A DNA stretch of 64,000 nt, taken from JANQEU01 sp965601455. GTDB lineage: Bacteria > Bacteroidota > Bacteroidia > Cytophagales > Cyclobacteriaceae. Position numbers and translations under genes: made by a program. Where the stretch lies: assembly GCA_965601455.1 (NCBI GenBank), contig OZ271831.1, forward strand, positions 124,001 to 188,000, written 5' to 3'. The notes under the pieces are model-generated. The model was not told the DNA's origin, did no database searches, and saw only the letters and a program-made list of their open reading frames with translations. Every line of letters starts with the position of its first letter. Within the stretch, counting starts at the first letter, position 1. Shown piece by piece: positions 42,964 to 51,803 of the stretch.

Positions 42964-43703
42964 CCAAGGATAATACCATAATATCCGTTAAGAATCTCAC
43001 AAAAGCCTTCGGCGATTTTAAAGCAGTGAATGACATCACTTTCGAAGTAAAAAGGGGTGAAATTTTTGGTTTTTTAGGAGCAAATGGTGCAGGAAAAACC
43101 ACCGCGATAAAAATACTAATTGGCATTTCTTTACCTACTGCTGGAGAGGTGAGAGTGGCTGGATATGACATTTCTAATCGCGAACAGGTGAAGAGGAAAA
43201 TTGGATATATGAGTCAGAAGTTCTCCTTGTACCAGGACCTGACCATTTGGGAGAACATACAGTTGTTTGGTGGAATATACGGCTTGTCAAACAAGGAGAT
43301 TTCGGAGCGAGGAAATGAAATAATTGATCGATTGGGTTTGAGTGATCAAATACGAAAGAAGATTCAGGATCTTCCTCTGGGATGGAAACAAAAGCTGGCA
43401 TTTTCAATCGCGATGTTGCATCGTCCGGAAATAATTTTCTTAGATGAGCCAACAGGTGGTGTAGATCCTATTACTCGAAGACAGTTCTGGGACATGATCT
43501 ACCTCGCTTCAGATGAGGGAACTACCATTTTTGTAACCACTCATTATATGGATGAAGCTGAATACTGCGACAGAATTTCTATGATGGTTGATGGTCGAAT
43601 TGCAGCAATGGGAGCTCCTGGAGATCTGAAATCTGGTTTTGATGCCTTGGATATGAATGAGGTCTTTGTTCGCATAGCAAGAGAAGGAGGGACATTAAAT
43701 TGA
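42960..43703 (+). CDS. ABC exporter ATPase 2 (YbhF second-half-like)
   Basis: A 247-residue ATPase with Walker A GANGAGKTT, signature LPLGWKQKLAFSIAML (a diverged LSGGQ, as in the second half of YbhF) and Walker B IIFLDEPTGGVDPITR. It and the preceding gene would form the ATPase heterodimer. The signature departure suggests that one of the two ATP sites is degenerate. The next gene starts with TTG in a TTGA overlap. Confidence 0.93.
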   Translation: MTKDNTIISVKNLTKAFGDFKAVNDITFEVKRGEIFGFLGANGAGKTTAIKILIGISLPTAGEVRVAGYDISNREQVKRKIGYMSQKFSLYQDLTIWENIQLFGGIYGLSNKEISERGNEIIDRLGLSDQIRKKIQDLPLGWKQKLAFSIAMLHRPEIIFLDEPTGGVDPITRRQFWDMIYLASDEGTTIFVTTHYMDEAEYCDRISMMVDGRIAAMGAPGDLKSGFDALDMNEVFVRIAREGGTLN

Positions 43704-44806
43704 AAAGATTCAAGGCATTTGTGAAAAAGGAAGTATTTCATATTCTGAGGGATAAGCGTACGTTACTCATCCTCTTCGGGATGCCTATTGCACAGATTCT
43801 CTTATTTGGGTTTGCTATCACCACTGAACTCAAGAACGCCAAAGTTGCCATTTTGGATCAGTCAAAAGATGAGTATTCAACAGCTCTTATCAACCGAATA
43901 GAGGCATCTAGCTATTTCACACTTGCTGAGTACCTGGATCGTGCTGAACAACTAGAGCCTACCTTTCAACGAGGGATGACTAAAGCCATTGTTGTCATTC
44001 CTCCTGGATTCGCTAAGGAAATACACAAAACGGGTACATCTACAATTCAGATAATTGCTGATGCTACGGATCCGAACACAGCCAATACGATAGTCAATTA
44101 TCTTCAAGGGATATCCGGTAGATATGTAAAGGAGATCAATTCCGAATTGTTTGGGGGCATTCAAATTGATCTGCAGTCAAGAATGCGATATAATCCTGAA
44201 CTAAAAGGGGTTTACTATTTCGTTCCAGGCCTTGTCGCCATATTACTAATGCTTGTTTCGGCCATGATGACCAGTATTTCTATAGCCCGTGAAAAAGAGC
44301 TGGGTACTATGGAGGTGTTGCTCGTATCACCCATGGCTCCGGCACAGATAATTTTAGCCAAGGTATTGCCCTACCTGGTACTCTCTTTTATTGATGCAAT
44401 CATCATTCTGACGTTAGGAAAATTTGTATTCGGTGTGCCAATTGTTGGTAGTCTGAGTCTCCTATTGGGGGTAACACTTTTGTTTGTGGTTTTGGCTCTT
44501 TCGCTCGGTATTCTCATTTCAACCATTGCGGAAACTCAACAAACCGCATTACTTCTTTCTTTAATGGGCTTAATGTTACCCACCATTTTGCTCTCGGGAT
44601 TCATTTTTCCGATAGAAAATATGCCTATGGTATTGCAGGTCATTTCCAACATTGTACCGGCGAAGTGGTTTGTAATTGTGGTAAAATCTATCATGCTAAA
44701 AGGAGCCGGCTTGATGATGATTTGGAAGGAGACTCTAATCATTTGCCTGTTCATTTTTTTCTTCATCGGATTGAGCACCAGGAAGTTTAAAATTAGATTA
44801 GAATGA
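43700..44806 (+). CDS. ABC exporter permease 1 (YbhS-like)
   Basis: A 368-residue ABC-2 type permease: N-terminal helix (RTLLILFGMPIAQILLFGFAI), a large extracytoplasmic domain (about 45-170, with IVVIPPGFAKEI), then five helices with the amphipathic REKELGTMEVLLVSPM coupling segment and the LSGFIFPIENMPMVLQ loop. The start is TTG at 43700 in overlap with the previous stop, preceded by GGAGGG, so a Shine-Dalgarno helps here. Confidence 0.92.
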   Translation: MKRFKAFVKKEVFHILRDKRTLLILFGMPIAQILLFGFAITTELKNAKVAILDQSKDEYSTALINRIEASSYFTLAEYLDRAEQLEPTFQRGMTKAIVVIPPGFAKEIHKTGTSTIQIIADATDPNTANTIVNYLQGISGRYVKEINSELFGGIQIDLQSRMRYNPELKGVYYFVPGLVAILLMLVSAMMTSISIAREKELGTMEVLLVSPMAPAQIILAKVLPYLVLSFIDAIIILTLGKFVFGVPIVGSLSLLLGVTLLFVVLALSLGILISTIAETQQTALLLSLMGLMLPTILLSGFIFPIENMPMVLQVISNIVPAKWFVIVVKSIMLKGAGLMMIWKETLIICLFIFFFIGLSTRKFKIRLE

Positions 44807-45927
44807 GGACGATCTTTTTTTTAGTTAGGAAAGAGTTCATTCAGATTTTCCGCAATAAGGGGATTCTGCCTCTTATCTTTTTGATGCCTGTGGTTCAGTT
44901 ATTGGTATTGTCCTACGCTGCCGATTTTGAAATAAAGAACGTAAAGATCTTATGGGTTGATCAGGATCAGAGCCACAAATCAAGGGAGCTTTTCCGTAAA
45001 TTAGATGCTTCGGACTATTTCATGATATCCTCTGTATCAACCGATGCCAGTACGGTTGACGAATCATTGGATAAGAGTTTGGTTGACCTGGCCATCACCA
45101 TTCCGGAAGGCTTCCAGGAGGGTATACAGAAAGAGCGATATGCTTCAATTCAATTGGTCGCCAACGCTATTGATGGAACAAAGGCAGGATTGGGTACTTT
45201 CTACTTTAGCCAGATACTTCGGTCGTTTAACGCCGATTTAAATACAGATCTATATACGAAGAATCCCAGAGGTTCCTCCGGCTTTAAACGAATAGAGGAT
45301 ACACACTCTTTTTGGTTTAATCCTTATTTGAACTACAAAACCTTCATGGTTCCTGGAATATTGGTTTTGTTGGTCACCATGATTGGAGTGTTTATTTCCT
45401 CAATGAATATCGTAAGGGAAAAAGAATTAGGAACCATTGAGCAATTGAATGTGACTCCGATAAAAAAGCATCAATTCATATTAGGTAAACTGATTCCACT
45501 GTGGATTCTTGGTTTAGTTGAGTTCACTATTGGCCTAGTTGTTGCAAGATTGGTTTTTGGGATTCCTATTGTAGGCAGCCTGGTATTGTTGTATTCGTTT
45601 ACAGCCATGTATCTGATCATGGTACTGGGTCTTGGGATGTTCGTTTCGACTGTCACTGATACGCAGCAACAGGCCATGTTCATCAGCTGGTTTTTCCTGG
45701 TAATTTTTATTTTAATGAGTGGAGTCTTTACCCCAATTGAGAATATGCCTGACTGGGCCCAACAGATCACATTAATTAACCCGGTTAGGTATTTCATTGA
45801 AGTCATTAGAATGGTCATGTTAAAAGGATCGGCTCTGGCTGATATACAGTTCCAGTTTCTTGTCGTAACAGGATACGCCATTTTGATTAATGCACTGGCC
45901 ATCTGGCGATATCGAAAAGTGGCTTAG
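44803..45927 (+). CDS. ABC exporter permease 2 (YbhR-like)
   Basis: A 374-residue ABC-2 type permease and partner of the preceding one: N-terminal helix (NKGILPLIFLMPVVQLLVLSY), extracytoplasmic domain, then five helices with REKELGTIEQLNVTPI and MSGVFTPIENMPDWAQ. The two permeases share layout and are paralogous. It overlaps the first by ATGA and closes the operon; a bulged hairpin with seven Ts overlaps its stop codon. Confidence 0.93.
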   Translation: MRTIFFLVRKEFIQIFRNKGILPLIFLMPVVQLLVLSYAADFEIKNVKILWVDQDQSHKSRELFRKLDASDYFMISSVSTDASTVDESLDKSLVDLAITIPEGFQEGIQKERYASIQLVANAIDGTKAGLGTFYFSQILRSFNADLNTDLYTKNPRGSSGFKRIEDTHSFWFNPYLNYKTFMVPGILVLLVTMIGVFISSMNIVREKELGTIEQLNVTPIKKHQFILGKLIPLWILGLVEFTIGLVVARLVFGIPIVGSLVLLYSFTAMYLIMVLGLGMFVSTVTDTQQQAMFISWFFLVIFILMSGVFTPIENMPDWAQQITLINPVRYFIEVIRMVMLKGSALADIQFQFLVVTGYAILINALAIWRYRKVA

Positions 45928-45940
45928 AAGCACTTTTTTT
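45917..45940 (+). terminator. Terminator of the exporter operon
   Basis: AAGT-G-GCTT and AAGC-ACTT form a hairpin with one bulged G, spanning the TAG stop (45925-45927), followed by a run of seven to eight Ts. Confidence 0.6.
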
Positions 45941-46104
45941 GATATAGATAAACAGTCTTCAAATCAGGTATTCATGTGTTCATAACAGCTTTCATTCGGA
46001 GTAAAATTTGTTTATACATAATGACATATTATGGATTATATAAAAAACATAAATATAATTATATGAATTAATCTTCTTTCTTTTGCGTCAACAACATAAA
46101 CAAC

Positions 46105-47538
46105 ATGCAAAGAATAACAGTAGCAAAAGGAGATGGTATCGGTCCGGAGATTATGGACGCTACATTGTCCATCTTAAAGGCGGCCAAAGCGCCTATCGTT
46201 TGGGATGAGATCGAGGTAGGTGAAAAGGTTTATCTATCTGGAAATACAAGTGGTATTACCAAAGAGGCTTGGCAAAGTATTCGTCAGAACAAGATTTTCC
46301 TAAAAGCTCCTATTACTACTCCTCAAGGCGGGGGCTACAAAAGTTTGAATGTGACTATGCGAAAGTCATTGGGACTTTATGCTAATGTTAGACCTTGTCG
46401 TAGTTTCCATCCTTATGTAACAACCAAACATCCAGAAATGGATGTGGTAATCATTCGGGAAAACGAGGAGGATTTATATGCTGGAATTGAACATCAGCAG
46501 ACTGATGAGGTTGTTCAGTGTCTTAAGTTGATCACTCGTCCAGGCTGTGAAAGAATTGTTAGGTACGCCTTTGAGTATGCCAAGCTTCACGGTAAGAAGA
46601 AAGTGACCTGCTTCACAAAAGACAACATCATGAAACATACTGACGGATTGTTTCATAAGGTGTTCAAAGAAATCGCAACAGAATATCCTGAAATTGAAGC
46701 AGACAACATGATCATTGATATAGGAGCCGCACGACTTGCTGATACTCCTGAATGGTTTGATGTCGTCGTAATGCCCAATCTTTATGGTGATGTGGTTTCT
46801 GACATAGCCGCCCAAATTTCTGGGTCTGTTGGTCTGGCGGGTTCCGCCAATATCGGAACGGAAGTGGCCATGTTTGAAGCCATCCATGGATCTGCTCCGG
46901 ATATCGCCGGTCAGGATGTTGCTAATCCATCAGGATTATTAAGGGCAGCTGTTATGATGCTCAATCATTTGGGTTATCAAGAGTCTGCGGAACACATTAC
47001 TAATGCCTGGTTAAGTGTTCTTGAAGAAGGCATACACACACCAGATATATACAGAGAAGGTGTGAGTAAAAGAAGGGTAGGCACCAAAGATTTCGCGGAA
47101 GCGGTTATTGAAAAGCTCGGCCAGAAGCCAAGTCTTCTAAAGGCAGCTAGCTACGATACCGAAGCCAAGCTCAATCTTCCAAAGTACAAGAGAAAGGCAC
47201 AAGCGAACAAAATGCTAAAGGGAGTAGATCTATTTGTGGATTGGAAAGGCTCTAATGCTGATGAGCTCGCAGATAAGTTGGCCAATTTAAATAGCGACAT
47301 ACGTCTGACCATGATCACCAACAGAGGTGTAAAGGTTTGGCCAGAGGGATTTGATGAAACTTTTTGTACTGATCACTGGAGATGCCGATACGAAGTAGAA
47401 AACGGACATCCGGCGGATAAGAGGAGTATTCCCAAATTAATTGAAGACGCGATCGAGCAAGACATTGATGTGATCAAAACAGAAAACTTATACGAATTTG
47501 ATGGAGTGAGAGGTTACTCACTCGGGCAAGGACAATAA
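46105..47538 (+). CDS. icd: Isocitrate dehydrogenase, NADP-type with C-terminal extension
   Basis: A TCA-cycle enzyme, 477 residues. The N-terminal 335 residues have the IDH/IMDH fold: GDGIGPEIM, the substrate loop KSLNVTMRKSLGLYANVRP, IIRENEEDLYAGIEHQ, MPNLYGDVVSDIAAQISGSV, and EAIHGSAPDIAGQDVANPSG. After it comes an extra domain of about 140 residues (from KLNLPKYKRKAQANKM) with an ACT-like look, as in Thermus IDH. Cofactor preference is suggested by similarity only. It lies alone with a long A/T-rich leader and strong terminators after it. Confidence 0.94.
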   Translation: MQRITVAKGDGIGPEIMDATLSILKAAKAPIVWDEIEVGEKVYLSGNTSGITKEAWQSIRQNKIFLKAPITTPQGGGYKSLNVTMRKSLGLYANVRPCRSFHPYVTTKHPEMDVVIIRENEEDLYAGIEHQQTDEVVQCLKLITRPGCERIVRYAFEYAKLHGKKKVTCFTKDNIMKHTDGLFHKVFKEIATEYPEIEADNMIIDIGAARLADTPEWFDVVVMPNLYGDVVSDIAAQISGSVGLAGSANIGTEVAMFEAIHGSAPDIAGQDVANPSGLLRAAVMMLNHLGYQESAEHITNAWLSVLEEGIHTPDIYREGVSKRRVGTKDFAEAVIEKLGQKPSLLKAASYDTEAKLNLPKYKRKAQANKMLKGVDLFVDWKGSNADELADKLANLNSDIRLTMITNRGVKVWPEGFDETFCTDHWRCRYEVENGHPADKRSIPKLIEDAIEQDIDVIKTENLYEFDGVRGYSLGQGQ

Positions 47539-47568
47539 TTACTGTAATTCTTCATTACTATTTTCGGT

Positions 47569-47599
47569 GGGCGACCTCAAAGTGGGGTTGCCCTTTTTT
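47569..47599 (+). terminator. Terminator of icd
   Basis: GGGCGACCTC and GGGGTTGCCC pair (with two G-T wobbles) around AAAGT at 47569-47593 and are followed by six Ts on the plus strand. Confidence 0.75.
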
Positions 47600-47600
47600 A

Positions 47601-47637
47601 TCAAAAAAAATACCCTCGAAATAATCCGAGGGTATTT
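47601..47637 (-). terminator. Terminator of the PadR/PspC operon
   Basis: Eleven-bp stem AAATACCCTCG / CGAGGGTATTT (47608-47618 and 47627-47637) with an eight-base loop, followed on the minus strand by eight Ts. It lies 21 bases past the stop of the PspC-GIN gene. Confidence 0.8.
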
Positions 47638-47657
47638 AAAAAAAGAATCAGCAAAAT

Positions 47658-50141
47658 TTATCGGTCACGTTTTACCGAACTCAAACCATCGGTATCAATA
47701 CTTACATTGTCGGTGCCGTAATACTCTACACTACTAACTCCTGCAGCTCGAATGTCTATTTCTTCTCTTCCATATACTTCAGCTCGAGATGCTCCTATGG
47801 CGTCCAAAGTGACATAGTCGGCTCTAAAGTCGGAAGCATTCAATCGGCTCGCTCCAACTAACCGGGTATCAAATTTTTCAGCTTCACCGACCAGCGTCAT
47901 TTTGGAGGCACCTGTGAGGTTCACTACCAGGAATCTAGGATCAACATTAACATCGAGCTCAGAAGCGCCGGTAAGATTGATCTCGATTTCTTCATTATCG
48001 AAGCCACGAACGCTACCCTGACAGCCACCTATCAACTCGATTTCCTCAATTTCCGGTGCTGTAATTCGAATGGAGAGGTCCAGGTCATCCCATTTGTTGT
48101 TTTCCCACCAGTTCCAGCCATCTCGATACTTAATTTCCAATTTATCTCCATACTGAACAAGATTTGCATCACTAGCATCATCTCCGTATAGCTCGACTTT
48201 ATAGTCCGAACCTTTAGTGATGCGGACGTCGAAGGAAGAAGCAATTTTAACTGATTGAAAATCCTGAAAATCGTAGTCAATTACTTCCCCACGATTGTAT
48301 CGTCGGTCTTGTTGCTCATATTCCTCTTCATCACGATCATCATATCTTCTGCGATAGTCGTAATCTTCCGATTCACAAGTGACGCAATTGATTCCTGACC
48401 GGTCGAATACCCAATCGTTTCCTTCTATTTGGTACGATCGATAACCATTAAGGTGAAGGGTATTTGAAAGTATTTCATCCATGTCGCCATCCATCCTGAA
48501 CGTTTGTCCAAATGGTATGTATAAAATGGCGTTGACTTCCTGGAACCTGAATGGTGCACCACTAAAATCAAGTTCAGAGTCAAAAATAAAATCATCACCA
48601 TCTCGATTAACCGTGTAGGTCACCGCTTGAGCATTATTCTCAGCGTCCGCCCGTGATGAACCCCTTGACTCATATCGTAGCAATAGCTTGTAGGTGCTAT
48701 CGCTGTGTCCACGAAGTTGCAACCTAACGCCATCGTAATCGGAATAACCGGAGTTTTCATTTAATCTGAGCGTAGGTACTTCACCTGAGTTCTCATAACT
48801 GATTTCCTCTCGATAGTCATTTTCAGTTCGGAAGTCTTTCACAACTGCCGGAATAGTAATTGCAGTTCCGATCAACCCAATAATCCATAGCCCAAATAAC
48901 GACCACCCAACATAAGCTCCTCCAACTCTTCGTTTCACAATGATTACAATTCCAAGGAAAATCAGTGCAATTGCCGGGATTACGAAAACCAGGAATATTG
49001 AACTTGCCGCTAACCAATTGATGGTATTCATCAGTAAGTCTACGGGCATGTCATCGATGTATATGTAATCCATCCAAACTCCACCGATACCTAAAAGGAC
49101 GAAGAATACAATTAGGAATGATATAGCAAGCGAAAATCCGGTAAGTGAAACAATCGCTCCAAAAAAGATTCTAAATGCCTCCACGAGGAATTTCAGCAGT
49201 GGCCCCAATATTTCGGCCAATCCATTGATTATCAATGCAATCAACCGGAATGGGAACAACAGAATCTTTACTAAAAGGTTTTCCTCACCCTCATCTACTT
49301 TGAGACTTTTTTTAACATTTGACTCGATGTTAGAGAGGGTAACAGGCTCCCCCTGCATCTGCATTTTTTCTGTTATTGTCTTGGCTTCAGGAGTTATTAT
49401 CCAAAGAATGATATACAACAATATGCCTGCACCTCCTAAGAAAATTGAAAGAACGAATAACAACCGGATCACCGTAGGATCTGTTCCGAAGTACGCGGCG
49501 ATTCCGGATGAGACTCCACCCAGGACACGGTCTTCAACATTTCTGAACAGTTTTTTCAAACCTTTTTGCTCCTCTAGCTCTTCATTTCCAGGGAGTACTA
49601 TCCATAGAATGATGTATGCAAGGAATGTAGCTCCTGATAAACCCCAAAAGAGAATATTGAAGAAAAGTGCCAGGAATACCAGTCGTATCCAAAGTGAATC
49701 AATGCCAAAGTAATGTGCGATACCGGCTGCAACTCCACCGAATACACGATGTTTGACATCACGATATAATCGCTTTGTGCCGGCTGTTTGACTGGTGGAT
49801 TCCTGTGTGGATTCGGCTTTTTCCTTCTCCTCTGAATCTGCCTCAACTTTAACTTTCTCTTCCGGTTCCGTTTCAATGGCAGCTTCAAAATCGGCTGTTG
49901 TACCCATAATCCGAATCAATTCCTCAATCTCATCAGTGGTAACAACCTGCTTGCCCTCACCAAGTTTTCCAAGAAGGATCTCTGCTATCCGGTTTTCGAT
50001 ATCATCGATGATCTCCTTACTATCTTCAAAGCTTGAGAAATAGGCATTTATCGAATCAAGGTAGCTTTTCAGTTGGTCATACCCGTCCTCGTCAATGTGG
50101 AATATGATCCCTCCAATATTGATACTTATATTTTTTTTCAT
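47658..50141 (-). CDS. Double PspC-domain membrane protein with C-terminal GIN domain
   Basis: An 827-residue multidomain protein. A cytoplasmic N-terminus (residues 1-120) has SINIGGIIFHIDEDGYDQLK and an acidic linker. Two PspC modules follow (about 123-190, RVFGGVAAGIAHYFGIDSLW; about 195-265, RVLGGVSSGIAAYFGTDPTV), then four or more membrane helices (about 290-430), and an extracytoplasmic part ending in a DUF2807/GIN beta-helix (about 615-827) with rungs such as EIEINLTGASELDVNVD, LVVNLTGASKM and AIGASRAEVYG. PspC proteins sense envelope stress; GIN domains are head domains of Bacteroidota surface proteins. It overlaps padR by four bases. Confidence 0.9.
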   Translation of the reverse strand: MKKNISINIGGIIFHIDEDGYDQLKSYLDSINAYFSSFEDSKEIIDDIENRIAEILLGKLGEGKQVVTTDEIEELIRIMGTTADFEAAIETEPEEKVKVEADSEEKEKAESTQESTSQTAGTKRLYRDVKHRVFGGVAAGIAHYFGIDSLWIRLVFLALFFNILFWGLSGATFLAYIILWIVLPGNEELEEQKGLKKLFRNVEDRVLGGVSSGIAAYFGTDPTVIRLLFVLSIFLGGAGILLYIILWIITPEAKTITEKMQMQGEPVTLSNIESNVKKSLKVDEGEENLLVKILLFPFRLIALIINGLAEILGPLLKFLVEAFRIFFGAIVSLTGFSLAISFLIVFFVLLGIGGVWMDYIYIDDMPVDLLMNTINWLAASSIFLVFVIPAIALIFLGIVIIVKRRVGGAYVGWSLFGLWIIGLIGTAITIPAVVKDFRTENDYREEISYENSGEVPTLRLNENSGYSDYDGVRLQLRGHSDSTYKLLLRYESRGSSRADAENNAQAVTYTVNRDGDDFIFDSELDFSGAPFRFQEVNAILYIPFGQTFRMDGDMDEILSNTLHLNGYRSYQIEGNDWVFDRSGINCVTCESEDYDYRRRYDDRDEEEYEQQDRRYNRGEVIDYDFQDFQSVKIASSFDVRITKGSDYKVELYGDDASDANLVQYGDKLEIKYRDGWNWWENNKWDDLDLSIRITAPEIEEIELIGGCQGSVRGFDNEEIEINLTGASELDVNVDPRFLVVNLTGASKMTLVGEAEKFDTRLVGASRLNASDFRADYVTLDAIGASRAEVYGREEIDIRAAGVSSVEYYGTDNVSIDTDGLSSVKRDR

Positions 50142-50488
50142 GATTTCTTGGTTGATTTTTTATTCACGGATACGATCTTGGAAGTAGAAGAAACCAACTG
50201 ATCCCAAGTATCTGTCAACGTTTGCAGAAATTGGATACCATCATCAGTAATGGTGTAATACTTTCTGGGAGGTCCGGAGCTGGATTCCACCCATTTGTAA
50301 TCGACGAGACCGGCTTTTCTTAACCGGGTTAATAAAGGATAGAGTGTACCTTCAACTACCATAATCTTGGCGGAAGTTAATTCAACTAACATATCCGAGG
50401 CATATACTTCACCCCGAGATATAATCAGGAGTATACAGTACTCCAGAATCCCTTTCCTCATCTGCACTTGCGTGTTCTCAATATTCAT
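50138..50488 (-). CDS. PadR-family transcriptional regulator
   Basis: A 116-residue winged-helix regulator: RKGILEYCILLIISRGEVYA, the recognition helix region MLVELTSAKIMVVEGTLYPL, and the wing with LLTRLRKAGLVDYKWVESSS, GPPRKYYTITDDG. The short C-terminal helix marks the PadR-s2 class. It is transcribed into, and overlaps by four bases (ATGA), the double-PspC/GIN gene, so it probably controls its own operon. Confidence 0.93.
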   Translation of the reverse strand: MNIENTQVQMRKGILEYCILLIISRGEVYASDMLVELTSAKIMVVEGTLYPLLTRLRKAGLVDYKWVESSSGPPRKYYTITDDGIQFLQTLTDTWDQLVSSTSKIVSVNKKSTKKS

Positions 50489-50729
50489 AATTGGAGGAAT
50501 TTTAATCTTGTTACTACTTCTGTATACGGAAAGGTACTATGCATGGCCAAGTACTTGTCAAAAAATATTAGCTGCAACCAAATAATCTTGTAATAATTAT
50601 ATGTATTGTAATAATAATTATATTAATAGCGTTATTTGGAGGACATTTTGTCTTTTTGGCATTTTTCTACACCGGTTAAATATTTTCTCTCAGAGTGTCG
50701 GTCACTAACTTGCATCATTTGTGATAACT

Positions 50730-51803
50730 GTGAAATATTTATTGGTTTTCATAAACTTGACGATTGCCATAACAGTAGGTCTAGCTCAATCGGCTGCTCC
50801 TAAGTACAGTAATGAGTTTTTATTTCTTGGAGCCGGAGCGAGATCCTTTGGGTTGGGTGGTGCCGGCGCTTCTATAGCCAATGACGTAACATCCGGGTAT
50901 TGGAATCCCGCAGGTCTATTGGAGATCGAGTCAGATCATCAGGGTATGCTAATGCACTCGGCTTATTTTGGAGGGATTGCAAACTATGATTATGGAGCTT
51001 TTTCAACTTCCGTAGCAGACAGTAATCGCATAGCGTTTTCCGTTCTGAGATTTGGGGTTGATGACATTCCTGATACCCGTTTGTTGGTGGATGTCAACGG
51101 AGCTATTGATTATAGCCGAGTGAAGTTCTTTTCGGCAGTAGACTATGCATTCCTTGTTTCATATGCACAAAAACTATCAATCCTATCGGGTATTCATTTT
51201 GGAGGAAGTCTCAAGGTGATTCACCGCCAGGTTGGAGTATTCTCGGATGCATGGGGTTTTGGTGCAGATCTAGGCGTTGTAAAATTTCTGGGTAAAACGA
51301 AGTTAGCAGTAAGTGCAAGAGATGTTTTTGGTACTTTTAATACCTGGAAGCATAACCCTGACGAATTACGCGAGGTTTATACTTCTACTGGGAACGAGAT
51401 ACCGGTTAATACGACTGAGATCACCTTACCAAGGGTTATACCTGGTGTTTCCCGACAGTTTAAACTTCCGCTGGATTTTTCGGTTTTAGGAGCTTTGGAG
51501 TTGGGTATTACATTCGATGGTCAAAGGAATGTACTACTCTCGGCAAGTCGTGTTTCATTCGATCCATTGGCAAGTTTGGAAATTGGATTTCGGGATCTTG
51601 CCTATTTGAGGTTAGGGGCATCACAATTTCAGCAAACCACAAAGTACAGCGGGGATAAAATATGGAAATATCAACCATCCGGTGGGGTAGGATTCAAGGT
51701 TAGGGAAATAACGATTGATTATGCCATGACCGATTTTGCGGATAGGGCAGAAGGGCTGTATTCTCATGTGTTCTCAATAAAAATTGATTTCAATGCGAAA
51801 TAG
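50730..51803 (+). CDS. porV2: PorV/PorQ-family outer-membrane protein (PorV2-like)
   Basis: A 357-residue beta-barrel protein with signal peptide (MKYLLVFINLTIAITVGLAQ). The N-terminal FLFLGAGARSFGLGGAGASI and the SGYWNPAGL block are typical of the PorV/PorQ/UPF0164 family, and the last residue block HVFSIKIDFNAK makes a terminal barrel strand. PorV carries type IX substrates to the sortase PorU; this copy, placed directly before a PorU2-like gene, is probably the carrier for it. Both candidate starts (50721, 50730) are GTG; the second is nearer the signal peptide. Overlaps porU2 by 11 bases. Confidence 0.85.
   Translation: MKYLLVFINLTIAITVGLAQSAAPKYSNEFLFLGAGARSFGLGGAGASIANDVTSGYWNPAGLLEIESDHQGMLMHSAYFGGIANYDYGAFSTSVADSNRIAFSVLRFGVDDIPDTRLLVDVNGAIDYSRVKFFSAVDYAFLVSYAQKLSILSGIHFGGSLKVIHRQVGVFSDAWGFGADLGVVKFLGKTKLAVSARDVFGTFNTWKHNPDELREVYTSTGNEIPVNTTEITLPRVIPGVSRQFKLPLDFSVLGALELGITFDGQRNVLLSASRVSFDPLASLEIGFRDLAYLRLGASQFQQTTKYSGDKIWKYQPSGGVGFKVREITIDYAMTDFADRAEGLYSHVFSIKIDFNAK

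Noticed and set aside
42061..43703. Recent tandem duplication of an ABC ATPase
   Set aside because: The two ATPases differ throughout and match the two distinct halves of YbhF; this is an old divergence, not a recent repeat.
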